A DNA stretch of 64,000 nt from Myxococcales bacterium (GTDB lineage Bacteria > Myxococcota_A > Polyangia > Haliangiales > Haliangiaceae): contig JADJUF010000001.1 of NCBI GenBank assembly GCA_016717005.1, positions 186,001 to 250,000 on the forward strand, written 5' to 3'. The notes beneath the pieces are model-generated. The model was not told where the DNA came from, did no database searches, and saw only the letters and a program-made list of their open reading frames with translations. Of the stretch, positions 20,855 to 30,270 are shown piece after piece (position 1 is the stretch's first letter; each line of letters opens with the position of its first letter). Both the position numbers and the translations under genes were made by a program.

Positions 20855-21105
20855 CGGCGTCGCGCGGCGAGCGAGGCGCGAACCTGCGCGAGAGCGGCGT
20901 CTCCATCGATGAGCTCGACGCGGCCCTCGCGGAGTTCACGGACCCGATCGTCGATCTCTGTCGCCCACGCGGCCTCCCACTCGCTCCCGGTCAGCTCGTC
21001 GTCGTCGTCGGGCTCGAAGGACCGAAGGAGCTGGGAGAGCAGCTCGCTACGCTCGGCGTCGGGGAGCTGGAGCGCCTGCTCGAAGACGGTGGCGACCGCG
21101 ATCAT
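20851..21105 (-). CDS. addiction-module antitoxin
   Basis: This 84-residue protein matches the addiction-module (TIGR02574/PF09720-like) antitoxins. It has an N-terminal helix with LPDAERSELLSQLL, then the marked GSEWEAAWATEIDDRVRELREG block that wraps the toxin, and ends AQVRASLAARRR. The partner toxin gene overlaps its stop but is cut after 26 residues, so this is an orphan antitoxin. ATG at 21105 is preferred to the GTG six bases upstream because TAGACT lies six bases before it. Confidence 0.85.
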   Translation of the reverse strand: MIAVATVFEQALQLPDAERSELLSQLLRSFEPDDDDELTGSEWEAAWATEIDDRVRELREGRVELIDGDAALAQVRASLAARRR

Positions 21106-21111
21106 GCCCAC

Positions 21112-21117
21112 AGTCTA
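21112..21117 (-). promoter_or_regulatory. -10 hexamer TAGACT, leaderless start
   Basis: TAGACT lies six bases before the ATG at 21105 of the antitoxin gene. Confidence 0.55.
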
Positions 21118-21189
21118 GCGCAGCCAGCGGCAGCGGAACGTGCCGAAAGGGCGGCCCGGCCGGCCTGCGCGGACGGGCGGTGGCCGCGA

Positions 21190-21843
21190 GGCCCAAACGC
21201 GGCGTGGCGGCGACCGTGTGACCGCGCCCTTCAGCTGGCGGCGCTGACCTGCTTCGTGCGCGCGGTGGTCCGCTGGCAGCGGGCCCAGGCCCGCGCCCTC
21301 GGCATCGTCGGGGCGGCGCCGGGCGCGGTGACCGCGGTCCAGCGCTTCGGCTCGGTGCTGAATCTCAACGTCCACTTCCACACCCTCGTCCCCGACGGCG
21401 TGTTCGTCCCCGGCGGCGCCGGCGGCGTGCGGTTCGTGCCGCTGCCCGCGCCGTCCGACGACGAGGTGGCCGCGATCTGCGCCCGCGTCGCCCGACGCAT
21501 CCTGCGCCTGGTCGACGGCGACGACGACCGCGACGACGACGACGGCACCGGCGGGCTGCTCGCCGACGCGTCGCGCTCACCGATGGGCACGTTGCCGTTC
21601 GCGATGATGCCGCCGCCGCCGCCGGCCAAGCGGCTCACCGCCAACGTCGACGACTTCACCTTGCACGCCGACACCGCCGTCGCCGCGGACGACCGTGACG
21701 GCCTCGAGCGCCTCGCCCGTTACGGCGCGCGCCCACCGTTCGCCCAGCGCCGCCGGCGCCTGACCCCGTCGGGCCAGGTCGCCTACCGCCTGCGCCGGCC
21801 CTGGTTCACCGAGCCAGACGGAAGCTGGTGCTCGCGCCGGTGA
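21190..21843 (+). mobile_element. IS91-type transposase remnant
   Basis: About 215 residues in one frame match the middle of IS91-family (Y2, rolling-circle) transposases: a helical start, AVTAVQRFGSVLNLNVHFHTLVPDGVFV, TANVDDFTLHADTAV, DRDGLERLARYGARPPF and GQVAYRLRRPW. The N-terminal zinc-binding part and the C-terminus are missing. There is no start codon in context and no inverted ends. After EPDG a one-base shift would continue KLVLAPV, the usual next block, right at the junction with an epimerase fragment. The element is dead. Confidence 0.8.
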
Positions 21844-21881
21844 TCGCGGGCGCGATCGACGTCCCTGCCGCCTACGACCGG
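21834..21881. repeat. displaced fragment of the epimerase gene
   Basis: About 45 bases (GCGCCGGTGATCGCGGG onward, encoding APVIAGAIDVPAAYD) match 20382-20428 of the epimerase gene with three differences. The fragment starts exactly where the transposase remnant ends. Confidence 0.85.
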
Positions 21882-23143
21882 GCCCAGCGCTCGAGGGTGT
21901 CGCTGACGCCCTCGACCTGCCCGGGCTCGCGCACGAGCTCGTCGTAGCCCGGGACCGCGCCGACCCAGGCGCGCATGCGCGGGTTGGGCGCGGCGGTCAG
22001 GTACAAGGTCGGCACCCCCATCAACGCCGGCCCATCCATGCCCGCGGTGGTGACCCCGACCTGGCCGACCAGGCCGTGCGCCTCGCGCAGGCGCTCGAAC
22101 AGCTGCAGCTGCGCGCGCCGCATGTCCTCGCCCTGGAACAGGGGCTGCTTCCAGAACAGCGTCAGGTCGACCGCGCCCGGCGGGATCGGGCCACCGCGCA
22201 TCGCGTCGCCGATCAGCACCGGCGTGAGCCCGGCCGCGCCCGCGCGCGCGACGAGCTCGACCAGCTCGCGGTAGTCGGTGTTGCGGGTCGGATGGTGCAC
22301 ACCGTGCCGCACCCACACGAGCACCGTCGGCCCCGCCACGCCGGCGAGCGCCCGCTGGGCCCAGGCGCAGATCGCGGCCGGGGTCGGCGCGTCGCCGAGG
22401 AACGCGGCGCGCAGGCGACGCTGCGACCCGCTCGGATCGGCGCGGAACGCCTCGGCGACGATCGCCGTGAGCTGCTTGTTCGCGCGCGGGCGCGAGCGCG
22501 GGGGCTGCAGGCGCGCGGCCAGGCCGGCGTCGCGCAGGAAGCGCTCGCCCTGGGCGGTCTGCGGCTTGCCCGGCTCGAGCTGGATCGCCACGCCCGCGAG
22601 CACGGCCGCCGCCGCGAGGTACCAGCCCTCGCCGAACGAGAACCCGGGGTCGGCGTGGAACGTGTAGGCGTGGTTGCGCTCGTCGATGAGCCGGCGGGCG
22701 TCGCGCGCGTCCGCCGCCGCCGCGTGGGCCGTCTTCCAGGCCCCGCCGTCGTCGAGCTCACCGGCCAGCTGCGTCGCCGCGCGCGCGGACGCCTCGGCCA
22801 CGGCGACGATCTCCTCGACCCGCTGCCAGCCGTCGTCGCACGCGTCGCGGGTCGGGGCGCGCTGCGAGCCCAGCGACAGCTGGCCGGCGCCGTGGCGGGC
22901 GTCCCGGGCGCGCGCGGCGTACGCAGTCACCAGCGTGGCCCGCGCGGCCGCGCTCGCCGCTGGGTCGCCCTCGTCCTCGGCCGCCGCGAGGGCACGGTGC
23001 GCGCCCTCGATCGCCTGCGCGAGCGCGCCGCGGTGCCGGTCGCGCGCGCCCGGCAGGTGCAGCACCTCGGCCAGCGCGTCGGCCAGCGCCGCCGCCGCCT
23101 GGCGCGCGCACGACGCTGCGGTGGCGAGGTCGGGACCGGGCAC
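21872..23143 (-). CDS. unrecognised 423-residue protein
   Basis: From the GTG at 23143 the product has 423 residues. The N-terminal half is helical and Ala-rich with regular acidic/basic spacing. The C-terminal half (from about 250) looks like an alpha/beta glycosyltransferase-like or GT-B-like fold, with GPTVLVWVRHGVHHPTRNTDY, GLTPVLIGDAM, AGMDGPALMGVPTLYLTAAP and WVGAVPGYDELV. I recognise no named family. The last codons run into the displaced epimerase fragment, so the C-terminus may be altered. TAGGCT lies eight bases before the GTG. Confidence 0.6.
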   Translation of the reverse strand: MPGPDLATAASCARQAAAALADALAEVLHLPGARDRHRGALAQAIEGAHRALAAAEDEGDPAASAAARATLVTAYAARARDARHGAGQLSLGSQRAPTRDACDDGWQRVEEIVAVAEASARAATQLAGELDDGGAWKTAHAAAADARDARRLIDERNHAYTFHADPGFSFGEGWYLAAAAVLAGVAIQLEPGKPQTAQGERFLRDAGLAARLQPPRSRPRANKQLTAIVAEAFRADPSGSQRRLRAAFLGDAPTPAAICAWAQRALAGVAGPTVLVWVRHGVHHPTRNTDYRELVELVARAGAAGLTPVLIGDAMRGGPIPPGAVDLTLFWKQPLFQGEDMRRAQLQLFERLREAHGLVGQVGVTTAGMDGPALMGVPTLYLTAAPNPRMRAWVGAVPGYDELVREPGQVEGVSDTLERWARS

Positions 23144-23505
23144 GGCCGGCCAGCCTACGCCCCGGCCCCTCGACCGGCAACGGCGTCGCCGGCGCGCCCG
23201 CCGCACGCACGATCAGCGCGGCGGCCCGCTCGGCCGCGGCGGTGGCGCGCCCGTCGAGGGTCGCCCGGGCAGCTGGGCTCAGGCCTCCTCGGCGATCACG
23301 CGGATCGCGACCGGCGCCGCGTCGTCGAGCAGAAGCTCGATCGTGTGCGCCCCGGCCGGGCTGGAGGTGCTGATCAACTACCCCTACCTGCTGGCGCCGA
23401 GGTGATCCGCGCCGACCGCAGGATGGCGCGCGTGCTCGTCGTGGGATCATCGTCCGCTGCCGTCGCGGCGGCGACGACGCGCCGTCGCGCCGCCGCAGGC
23501 CGCGC
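23144..23505. other. gap with a gene remnant
   Basis: No intact gene is visible. On the minus strand, 23279-23365 reads SSPAGAHTIELLLDDAAPVAIRVIAEEA and a stop. It looks like the last ~28 residues of a lost beta-rich protein, with stop codons directly upstream in the same frame. The rest shows no coding signal. Confidence 0.45.
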
Positions 23506-24024
23506 TCAGGGCAGGTCGAGCGCACCGTCGATGCAGGCGTCGACCTGATCGCACGGGTCGTCGGTGCAGGCGGTCAGCGCGGTGAGCAGCGGGTCGTTGA
23601 GCAGGATCCACACGTCGTCGCTGCTGGACTGGTTGAACGGCGTCGCGGCGCACCGGGTCTCGGCGGCGCGCATCGCCGCGAGGAAGGCCTCGGCGGTCGC
23701 GGTCGGGACGACCGCGTCGAACACGCCATCGCAGCCGCTGCCGTTGTCGAGCTCGGCGCAGGTCTTGGCCTCGAGACACTCGATCAGATCGACGAACAGG
23801 TCACCGCGGTAGATCGTTCCGAAGGGTGAGCAATCGCCGATGCACTCAGCCTCGGTCTGGGTCGGCTCGCACTCGAGGACCTTGACGCAGGCGCGGTCGC
23901 ACAGGCCCGCGACCTGCGCGCTGGCGAGCGCGTCGCCGGGGCCGATGTCGTCGTCGCCGCTGCTGCTGCAGGCGACCAGCGCGACGACCGAGAGGAAGGA
24001 GAGGAGGACGGGAGCCTTGGACAT
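23506..24024 (-). CDS. Cys-rich hypothetical lipoprotein
   Basis: The protein has 172 residues. It starts MSKAPVLLSFLSVVALVACSSS, a lipoprotein signal peptide with lipobox LVAC. The mature part has many paired cysteines (CDRACVKVLEC, CIGDC, CDDPCDQVDACID-like), a pattern seen in many myxobacterial surface lipoproteins. GGGAG lies upstream of the ATG. Divergent from the next lipoprotein across a 244-bp gap. Function unknown. Confidence 0.75.
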   Translation of the reverse strand: MSKAPVLLSFLSVVALVACSSSGDDDIGPGDALASAQVAGLCDRACVKVLECEPTQTEAECIGDCSPFGTIYRGDLFVDLIECLEAKTCAELDNGSGCDGVFDAVVPTATAEAFLAAMRAAETRCAATPFNQSSSDDVWILLNDPLLTALTACTDDPCDQVDACIDGALDLP

Positions 24025-24120
24025 GCCGGGCTCCCTCGCACGGTCCGTGCCATCGCGGGCGTGCGCGATCGCGCTCGCGGCCACGCGGGCTTGCGGCGCC
24101 GGACCGGCGGACGGTGTCGG

Positions 24121-24240
24121 GGTTTGACCACACCTGGCCGAGGACCTGGCAGCGACGCCGCGACGCCGTCGAGGTTTGACCACCATCAGCCCGGATCGAC
24201 CGCGCCGCCCCGATCGGACGGGCGGCGTCGCGACGCCGCC
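24121..24240. promoter_or_regulatory. direct repeats and a 20-bp palindrome in a divergent gap
   Basis: GGTTTGACCAC occurs at 24121-24131 and 24173-24183, both preceded by GTCGRG. A perfect 20-bp palindrome (GGCGGCGTCG and its complement) lies at 24221-24240, just before the plus-strand gene. Operator sites are possible; nothing identifies a regulator. Confidence 0.35.
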
Positions 24241-24268
24241 GGTCGGTGTGAGACGATGGGGGAAGCCC

Positions 24269-25027
24269 ATGTTCACGAGACTCGTCGTCGTTGGTGTCCT
24301 GCTCGGATCGACCGGCTGCTACTTCGAGGGGACGGCCGCGTATCACCCGCGGATCAGCCAGGCCGTGACCGATCCCAACACGCCGTCGACGACGGAGACC
24401 GGCGGCGGCTGGTCCGCGGGCGTGAACATCGGCTTCTACTTCGAGGCCCGGCTGAGGTCCCGCACCCTGCGCGGGTTCGGCATCGGCGCGTCGCCGAGCT
24501 CGTTCAACGGCTACGGCATCGCCCCCTCGGCGCCAACGGTGAAGGCGGCCACCAAGAGCAACACGTTCCGCGCCGACCTGGTCCTGCCCACGCAGCTCCT
24601 GTCGCCGTACATCCACGAGCGCCTGACGTTCTCGTACGCCTGGCTCCGCGATACCTCGATGACGATCGCGCCCGACACGATGGCGGCCATGAGCAAGGCC
24701 TCCGACGGGCGGATGTGGTTCCTGGGGGGCAGCCTCGGGTATCGCCTCCCGGTGCGCAACGGCGACCGGCTCGGGCACTTCGTGTTCGTCCTCAGCGCCG
24801 GGATCGAACGGTTTCGGGCGGACCTCACGACCGACGACGATCGCCGGCTGCACGTGTCGTCGACCGGGCTCGGCGTGCGGCTCATGATCGTCCCGGCGAT
24901 GATCGGCAGCGCCCGGCCCGGACCGTACGAGAACCTGCCGACCCGCGGCGACCGGCCCAAGAGCAACGCCGGCTGCTACTACACGGACGACCCCACGACC
25001 GGCAAGCCGGTCTACCGCTGCATGTGA
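24269..25027 (+). CDS. hypothetical lipoprotein, beta-rich
   Basis: The protein has 252 residues. ATG at 24269 follows GGGGGAAG and opens MFTRLVVVGVLLGSTGCYFEG, a lipoprotein signal with lipobox STGC. The body alternates hydrophobic and polar residues with aromatic strand ends (WSAGVNIGFYFEARL, HFVFVLSAGIERFRADL, GLGVRLMIVP), suggesting an outer-membrane-like beta structure. An in-frame region before the ATG is not needed. No family recognised. The C-terminal tail has two cysteines. Confidence 0.7.
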   Translation: MFTRLVVVGVLLGSTGCYFEGTAAYHPRISQAVTDPNTPSTTETGGGWSAGVNIGFYFEARLRSRTLRGFGIGASPSSFNGYGIAPSAPTVKAATKSNTFRADLVLPTQLLSPYIHERLTFSYAWLRDTSMTIAPDTMAAMSKASDGRMWFLGGSLGYRLPVRNGDRLGHFVFVLSAGIERFRADLTTDDDRRLHVSSTGLGVRLMIVPAMIGSARPGPYENLPTRGDRPKSNAGCYYTDDPTTGKPVYRCM

Positions 25028-25153
25028 CGGCGCGCAGCCCTCGACCCGGCCTTCGGCGTCGAAACGGCGCGCGCCTGACGCACGCACCACCGCCGACTAG
25101 ATCGCTGGTTGACCAATTCTCGCCAATTTGGGGCGCGCGCATGTGGACCGTGT

Positions 25154-25159
25154 TAGCGT
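25154..25159 (+). promoter_or_regulatory. -10 hexamer TAGCGT, leaderless start
   Basis: TAGCGT lies seven bases before the ATG at 25167. An AT-richer stretch with two CCAATT copies lies about 40 bases further upstream. Confidence 0.5.
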
Positions 25160-25166
25160 CGCCGCC

Positions 25167-25529
25167 ATGAAGCTCTCTATTGCCCTCACTTTTGTACTCA
25201 CCGCAACCCTCGCCGCCTGCGGTGGTGACGACGGTCCGTCGGACAGCGCCAAGATCGTCGACCTGACGCTGGCCGAGACCACCTCGCTCTGCCAGGGCTG
25301 GGCCATGGACATGCCCGAGCGCACGGTCGACTGCGGCAACGGCAACACCTCGACCGTCGGCATCGACCCCGCGAGCTGCTCGGAGCCGACCGGCCTGCCG
25401 GCGACGTGCGAGCTTACGGTCGGGCAGATGCGCGCGTGCCTGACCGATCAGTTCGCCCAGTCGGACGCCGACATCTGCGCGGGCACGCTGCCCGCGTCGT
25501 GCGCGCCGCTGTTCGCCTGCTTCGGCTGA
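25167..25529 (+). CDS. small Cys-rich lipoprotein
   Basis: The protein has 120 residues. MKLSIALTFVLTATLAACGGDDG is a clear lipoprotein signal peptide (LAAC). The mature part has eight cysteines, with spacing similar to the lipoprotein at 23506 (CQGWAMDMPERTVDCGNG, CELTVGQMRACL, CAPLFACFG). I cannot assign a function. It is probably anchored at the cell envelope. Confidence 0.75.
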   Translation: MKLSIALTFVLTATLAACGGDDGPSDSAKIVDLTLAETTSLCQGWAMDMPERTVDCGNGNTSTVGIDPASCSEPTGLPATCELTVGQMRACLTDQFAQSDADICAGTLPASCAPLFACFG

Positions 25530-25565
25530 TCGCGCCGCGGCCGCGCGGCGCCCGGGTAGGCGGCG

Positions 25566-26851
<1,286 letters not shown>

Positions 26852-26855
<4 letters not shown>

Positions 26856-27916
26856 CGCACGGCCTGGGTCAGGTCGCCGTCGATCGTCGTCTGCACGGTC
26901 CGCACCGCCGCCTGCGCCGCCGCGATCGCGGGGTAGGCCGACGGCGTGGTGATCGCGTCGCGGAACGGCGGCGGGATGGCGCCGATCGCGGCGATGGCGG
27001 CGGCCAGCTCCGCGCGGAACCGGGCGTCGAGCGCGGGGTCGACCGCGCGGACCACCTCGTCGAGGCCGCGCCCGGTGGTGCCCGCCGCCGGCACGTCGCC
27101 GGTGTACGCGTGCTCGACCGAGCGCAGGTTGTCGGCGAAGTCGGCCAGCGAGTTGTACGAGAACTGGCTCTCGACCAGATCGGGATCGTGGGCGTCGTAG
27201 GGATCGGCGATCTTGCCGTTGGCGACCTCGTCGCAGATGCCGCTCATGCCGACCAGGATCTCCTGCGCGGCGGCGTCGAGCGACGGGTAGGCGGTGTTGC
27301 CGGCGGCGCCGGCGCTGACGAAGACGTCGCGGTAGGGCCGGTCGCCGGTGGTCCACGACGCGGCCAGCCCGGTCGTGATCGTCACCAGCTCGCGGCTGGT
27401 GCCGGCCAGGTACGCCAGCTCGCGGGCGGCGAGGTCGGTCGCGACCCGATCGTGCGCGGGACCGAACAGCAGGTACTCGAGCGTGTGGAAGCCCTTCTGC
27501 GTCTCCGGCAGGTTGTGGAGGTACGCCGCGGTCAGCTCGTCGGTCGACGCGATCACCGCGTCGAGGTCGTTGCGCTCGACCGGCCACGAGTCCATCGCGG
27601 GGTCGAAGCCCTGGGCCGACACCGGCCCGAACAGGAACCCCTCGCTCTGCTCCCACGGCCGCCGGGTCTCGACCCAGGCCTGCTGCGCCGCGGCGAGCGT
27701 GGTGGCGTCCGGGTCCGCGGCCAGCGCCACGACCGCGGCGTCGAGCGCGCGGGCCCGGGCGTCGAGCAACGCGTAGGTCGGGATCACGACCTGGTCCGCG
27801 AAGTCGGCGACGACCTGGCGGTCGGTGAAGCCGGGGCCGAGGGGCCCGCCGTCGTCGCAGGCGACGAGCGTGGGCAGCGCGAAGAGCGAGAGCAGGATCG
27901 GGACGGCGGTGCGCAT
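26852..27916 (-). CDS. imelysin-family (peptidase M75-like) lipoprotein
   Basis: The protein has 354 residues. Signal peptide MRTAVPILLSLFALPTLVACDD (lipobox LVAC). The GxHxxE signature appears as GFHTLEYLLFG, with the companion TRRPWEQSEGFLFGP block. These residues form the metal-site region of imelysin/EfeO-like iron-uptake proteins. It sits between a beta-barrel protein (21 bp upstream) and the DHOR gene (4-bp overlap), and the operon appears to start at an AT-rich island resembling a Fur box. Likely role: periplasmic or outer-membrane iron capture. Confidence 0.9.
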
Positions 27917-27936
27917 GGGGGCCTCGGGCGTGGGGG

Positions 27937-29238
27937 TCAGTAGACGAACCCGGCCACGGCGTCGACCGTGGTCTCCGGGCGGAGCGCCGCGGCGCCGTAG
28001 CGGCGGTGGGCGACGTCGAGCTTGAACGTGAGGTAGCCGCCGATCGTCAGGCCGGCGCCGCCGGTCACGACCGTGCGCAGGTAGCGCGGGTTGTCGAACA
28101 CGCCGGCGGCGGTGCGGAACATCGTGTCGTAGCGCTCGAGCCGGACGAACGGCTCGACGGCGTAGCGCGGGCACACCCCCAGCCACGGCGCGACGTCGAC
28201 GCCGGCCTCGACCGAGACGCCGTACGCGGCCGACGCCACCGGCGAGCGCGGCGCGCCGGCCTCGTTCGACAGCCGGCGGTTGCGCTCGGTGATCGCGGCC
28301 GAGCTGCCGAGGTAGCCGCCGACGATCAGCGCCGAGCCGCGCAGCGGCGGCCGGTGGTAGTGACCGTGCACCTCGCCGATCGCCACCGGCGCCGACACGT
28401 AGCCGCAGGCCGCGACGAGGTCGGGATCGCCGTCGGCGCAGTCCTCGACCAGGTCGGCCTGCGGCCGGTTGCGGCTGGCGCCGCCGAGGTAGCCCGCGGC
28501 CCCGACCTCGACGCCGGCCGTCGCCGCGACGTCGACGCGCACCACGCCGGCGAGATCGGTGGCGCGGATGGTCTCGAACGCGCCCTGGTGGCCGGTGCCG
28601 ATCCACGCCGCCGCGGAGAAGCCGGTCGAGTCGAGGCCGTTGATCAGCTGGGCGGTGACGCGGGTGCGGCCGAGGAACGCGGTGAACGACGCGCCCAGCT
28701 CGTCCCACTGGCCGGGCAGGAGCGTGGTCTCGACCTCGGACCGGGTCGCGGCCAGGTAGTCGGTCGGGCGGAACCGCGACGCCAGGTGCCCGAGGCCGAC
28801 GTAGAACCGGCCGAGCTTGAGCTGGTAGCGCCCGGCCCAGGTCTTCTCCAGGTACAGCTCCTCGAGGATGACCTCGCCGCCCTGCTCGACCTCGGTCTCG
28901 TACTCGCCGAACTCGTCGTAGTCGAGCTCGCGGGCGGCGCCGGTGCCCCCGTGCTCGATCTCGAGCTCGGCCTCGAGCTCCCAGCCCGAGGGCGCGCGCG
29001 CCTGCAGCGCGACGACGAAGCGGGTCGCGTCGAGCTCGAGCCGCAGGTCGCGCTGGGCGCCGGCGGGGCGGCTGCGGTCGGCGCCGTGGTCGTGGAGCGC
29101 GGCGCCGAGCTCGCCGTAGCCGCCGACCGACAGCGTGAACGGCGTGGCCGGCAGCGGATCGGCGCTGGCCGGGGCGGCGACGAGGGCGGCGACGAGGGCG
29201 GCGACGAGGGCGGCGACGAGGGCGAGCGCGCGGGGCAC
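27937..29238 (-). CDS. outer-membrane beta-barrel protein of the iron operon
   Basis: From the GTG at 29238 the product has 433 residues, with a signal peptide built from repeated ALVA units and an APASA cleavage site. The mature part alternates strands with aromatic ends (LSVGGYGELGAALHDHG, YQLKLGRFYVGLGHL, ISGYLTF-like IGGYLTFKLDVAHRRYG) and ends in FVY, as outer-membrane barrels do. First gene of the imelysin/DHOR operon; a porin or receptor for an iron compound is likely. No TonB box or plug was recognised. No Shine-Dalgarno is present. Confidence 0.75.
   Translation of the reverse strand: MPRALALVAALVAALVAALVAAPASADPLPATPFTLSVGGYGELGAALHDHGADRSRPAGAQRDLRLELDATRFVVALQARAPSGWELEAELEIEHGGTGAARELDYDEFGEYETEVEQGGEVILEELYLEKTWAGRYQLKLGRFYVGLGHLASRFRPTDYLAATRSEVETTLLPGQWDELGASFTAFLGRTRVTAQLINGLDSTGFSAAAWIGTGHQGAFETIRATDLAGVVRVDVAATAGVEVGAAGYLGGASRNRPQADLVEDCADGDPDLVAACGYVSAPVAIGEVHGHYHRPPLRGSALIVGGYLGSSAAITERNRRLSNEAGAPRSPVASAAYGVSVEAGVDVAPWLGVCPRYAVEPFVRLERYDTMFRTAAGVFDNPRYLRTVVTGGAGLTIGGYLTFKLDVAHRRYGAAALRPETTVDAVAGFVY
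29173..29220. repeat. 12-bp tandem repeat, 4 exact copies, in a signal peptide
   Basis: GGCGGCGACGAG is repeated four times without a mismatch. On the minus strand it encodes the ALVA repeats of the barrel protein's signal peptide. Confidence 0.95.
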
Positions 29239-29247
29239 GTCCGGGTG

Positions 29248-29285
29248 AATAATAGATTTGAAAATCAAAATCAATATCAAATATA
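29248..29285 (-). promoter_or_regulatory. AT-rich island, candidate Fur box
   Basis: Only 5 of 38 bases are G or C, in a strongly GC-rich genome. Read on the minus strand it contains GATATT, GATTTT, GATTTT, CAAATC in series, matching the NATWAT-like hexamer arrays bound by Fur. It lies 10 bases upstream of the start of an imelysin/DHOR operon. The assignment to Fur is inferred from pattern and context. Confidence 0.6.
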
Positions 29286-29477
29286 CCCGAGCCGCCGGCC
29301 GCCGACGCATCGGCCGCGCCGGGGCCGGCCGCGTCGAGCGCGCCGCCCGGCGCAGCCACGGCCCGAGGCGGACGCCGCGATCGCCACGTTCGTCGGCGCC
29401 AGGCCCTGACACCGCCCGAGCGCGGGGCCATGGGCGGGTCGTCAGATCATCGGCGCGGCCCCGGCGTTGGTAGCGCC

Positions 29478-29957
29478 ATGCTCCGGCCTTGCCTGACCCT
29501 GCTCGCGCTCGCGACCGTCGTCGCCGCCTCCCTGACCTCGGCCGCCGCGTGCCCAGCCCCGCCCAACGACGACCCGAAATACCGCTGCACCAAGTACGAC
29601 CACATGATGCAGCACGTGGCACCGCAGCCGATGCCCCAGCGCTACGTGCGCGCGCGCCCGCTGTACCTGCCCCGCCGTCTGACCGCGGCCGCGGCGATGC
29701 GGGTGCTGGTGCGGTCGCGCTGGATCGTGGAGGGCGCGGCCGGCGGGCTCCCGGCGCTGCGCCTGCTCGACGGCGCCGACGTGCCCGAGGCCCTCTCGAC
29801 CACCGACGCCAACGTGATCGTCCGCGCCGTCACCTGGCAGGCCGGCCACTTCCGCGTCGAGCTCAACGGCGCGAGCTACCAGCTCGAGCGCTGCCGCGAC
29901 GCCCGCCGCCGCGCGACCGCGTGCCTGACCCCGTTCCTCGTGGGACCGACGCCCTGA
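29478..29957 (+). CDS. secreted hypothetical protein
   Basis: The protein has 159 residues. Signal peptide MLRPCLTLLALATVVAASLTSAAAC; the cleavage site is ambiguous, and the Cys could be lipidated. The body has CPAPPNDDPKYRCTKYDHMM and a C-terminal basic segment RCRDARRRATACLTPF. No family recognised. Its last ~55 bases are the first copy of a 93-bp tandem array that fills the gap to the convergent gene. Confidence 0.6.
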   Translation: MLRPCLTLLALATVVAASLTSAAACPAPPNDDPKYRCTKYDHMMQHVAPQPMPQRYVRARPLYLPRRLTAAAAMRVLVRSRWIVEGAAGGLPALRLLDGADVPEALSTTDANVIVRAVTWQAGHFRVELNGASYQLERCRDARRRATACLTPFLVGPTP

Positions 29958-30270
29958 CGCTCACCCGCACGTGACCGTGGCGGCGATGCGGCACGCCCGC
30001 CGCCGCGCGACCCCGTGCCTGACCCGGTTCCTCGTGGGACCGACGCCCTGACGCTCACCCGCGCGTGACGGTGGCGTCGGTGCGGGCCCGCCCGCCGTCG
30101 CGCGACCCCGTGCCTGACCCGGTTCCACGTGGGACCGACGCCCTGACGCTCACCCGCGCGTGACCGTGGCGGTGCGGCACGCCCGCCACCGCGCGACCGC
30201 GTGCGGGCCCCACGTCCTCGCGGGACCGACGCCCGGGCGCTCAGCCGAACGTGACGGTGGCGTCGGTGCG
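29901..30270. repeat. ~93-bp tandem repeat, 4 copies, at a convergent gene junction
   Basis: Copies start at 29901, 29995, 30090 and 30181 (GCCCGCC...). Shared core: CGCGACC, GGGACCGACGCC, GCTCA and GTGACSGTGGC. Copy 1 contains the 3' end and stop of the plus-strand gene; copy 4 contains the 3' end and stop of the minus-strand SDR gene. Confidence 0.92.

Noticed and set aside
29901..30270. Possible CRISPR array with ~93-bp period
   Set aside because: Only four copies, no short repeat alternating with unique spacers, and no cas genes; the units are homologous throughout.
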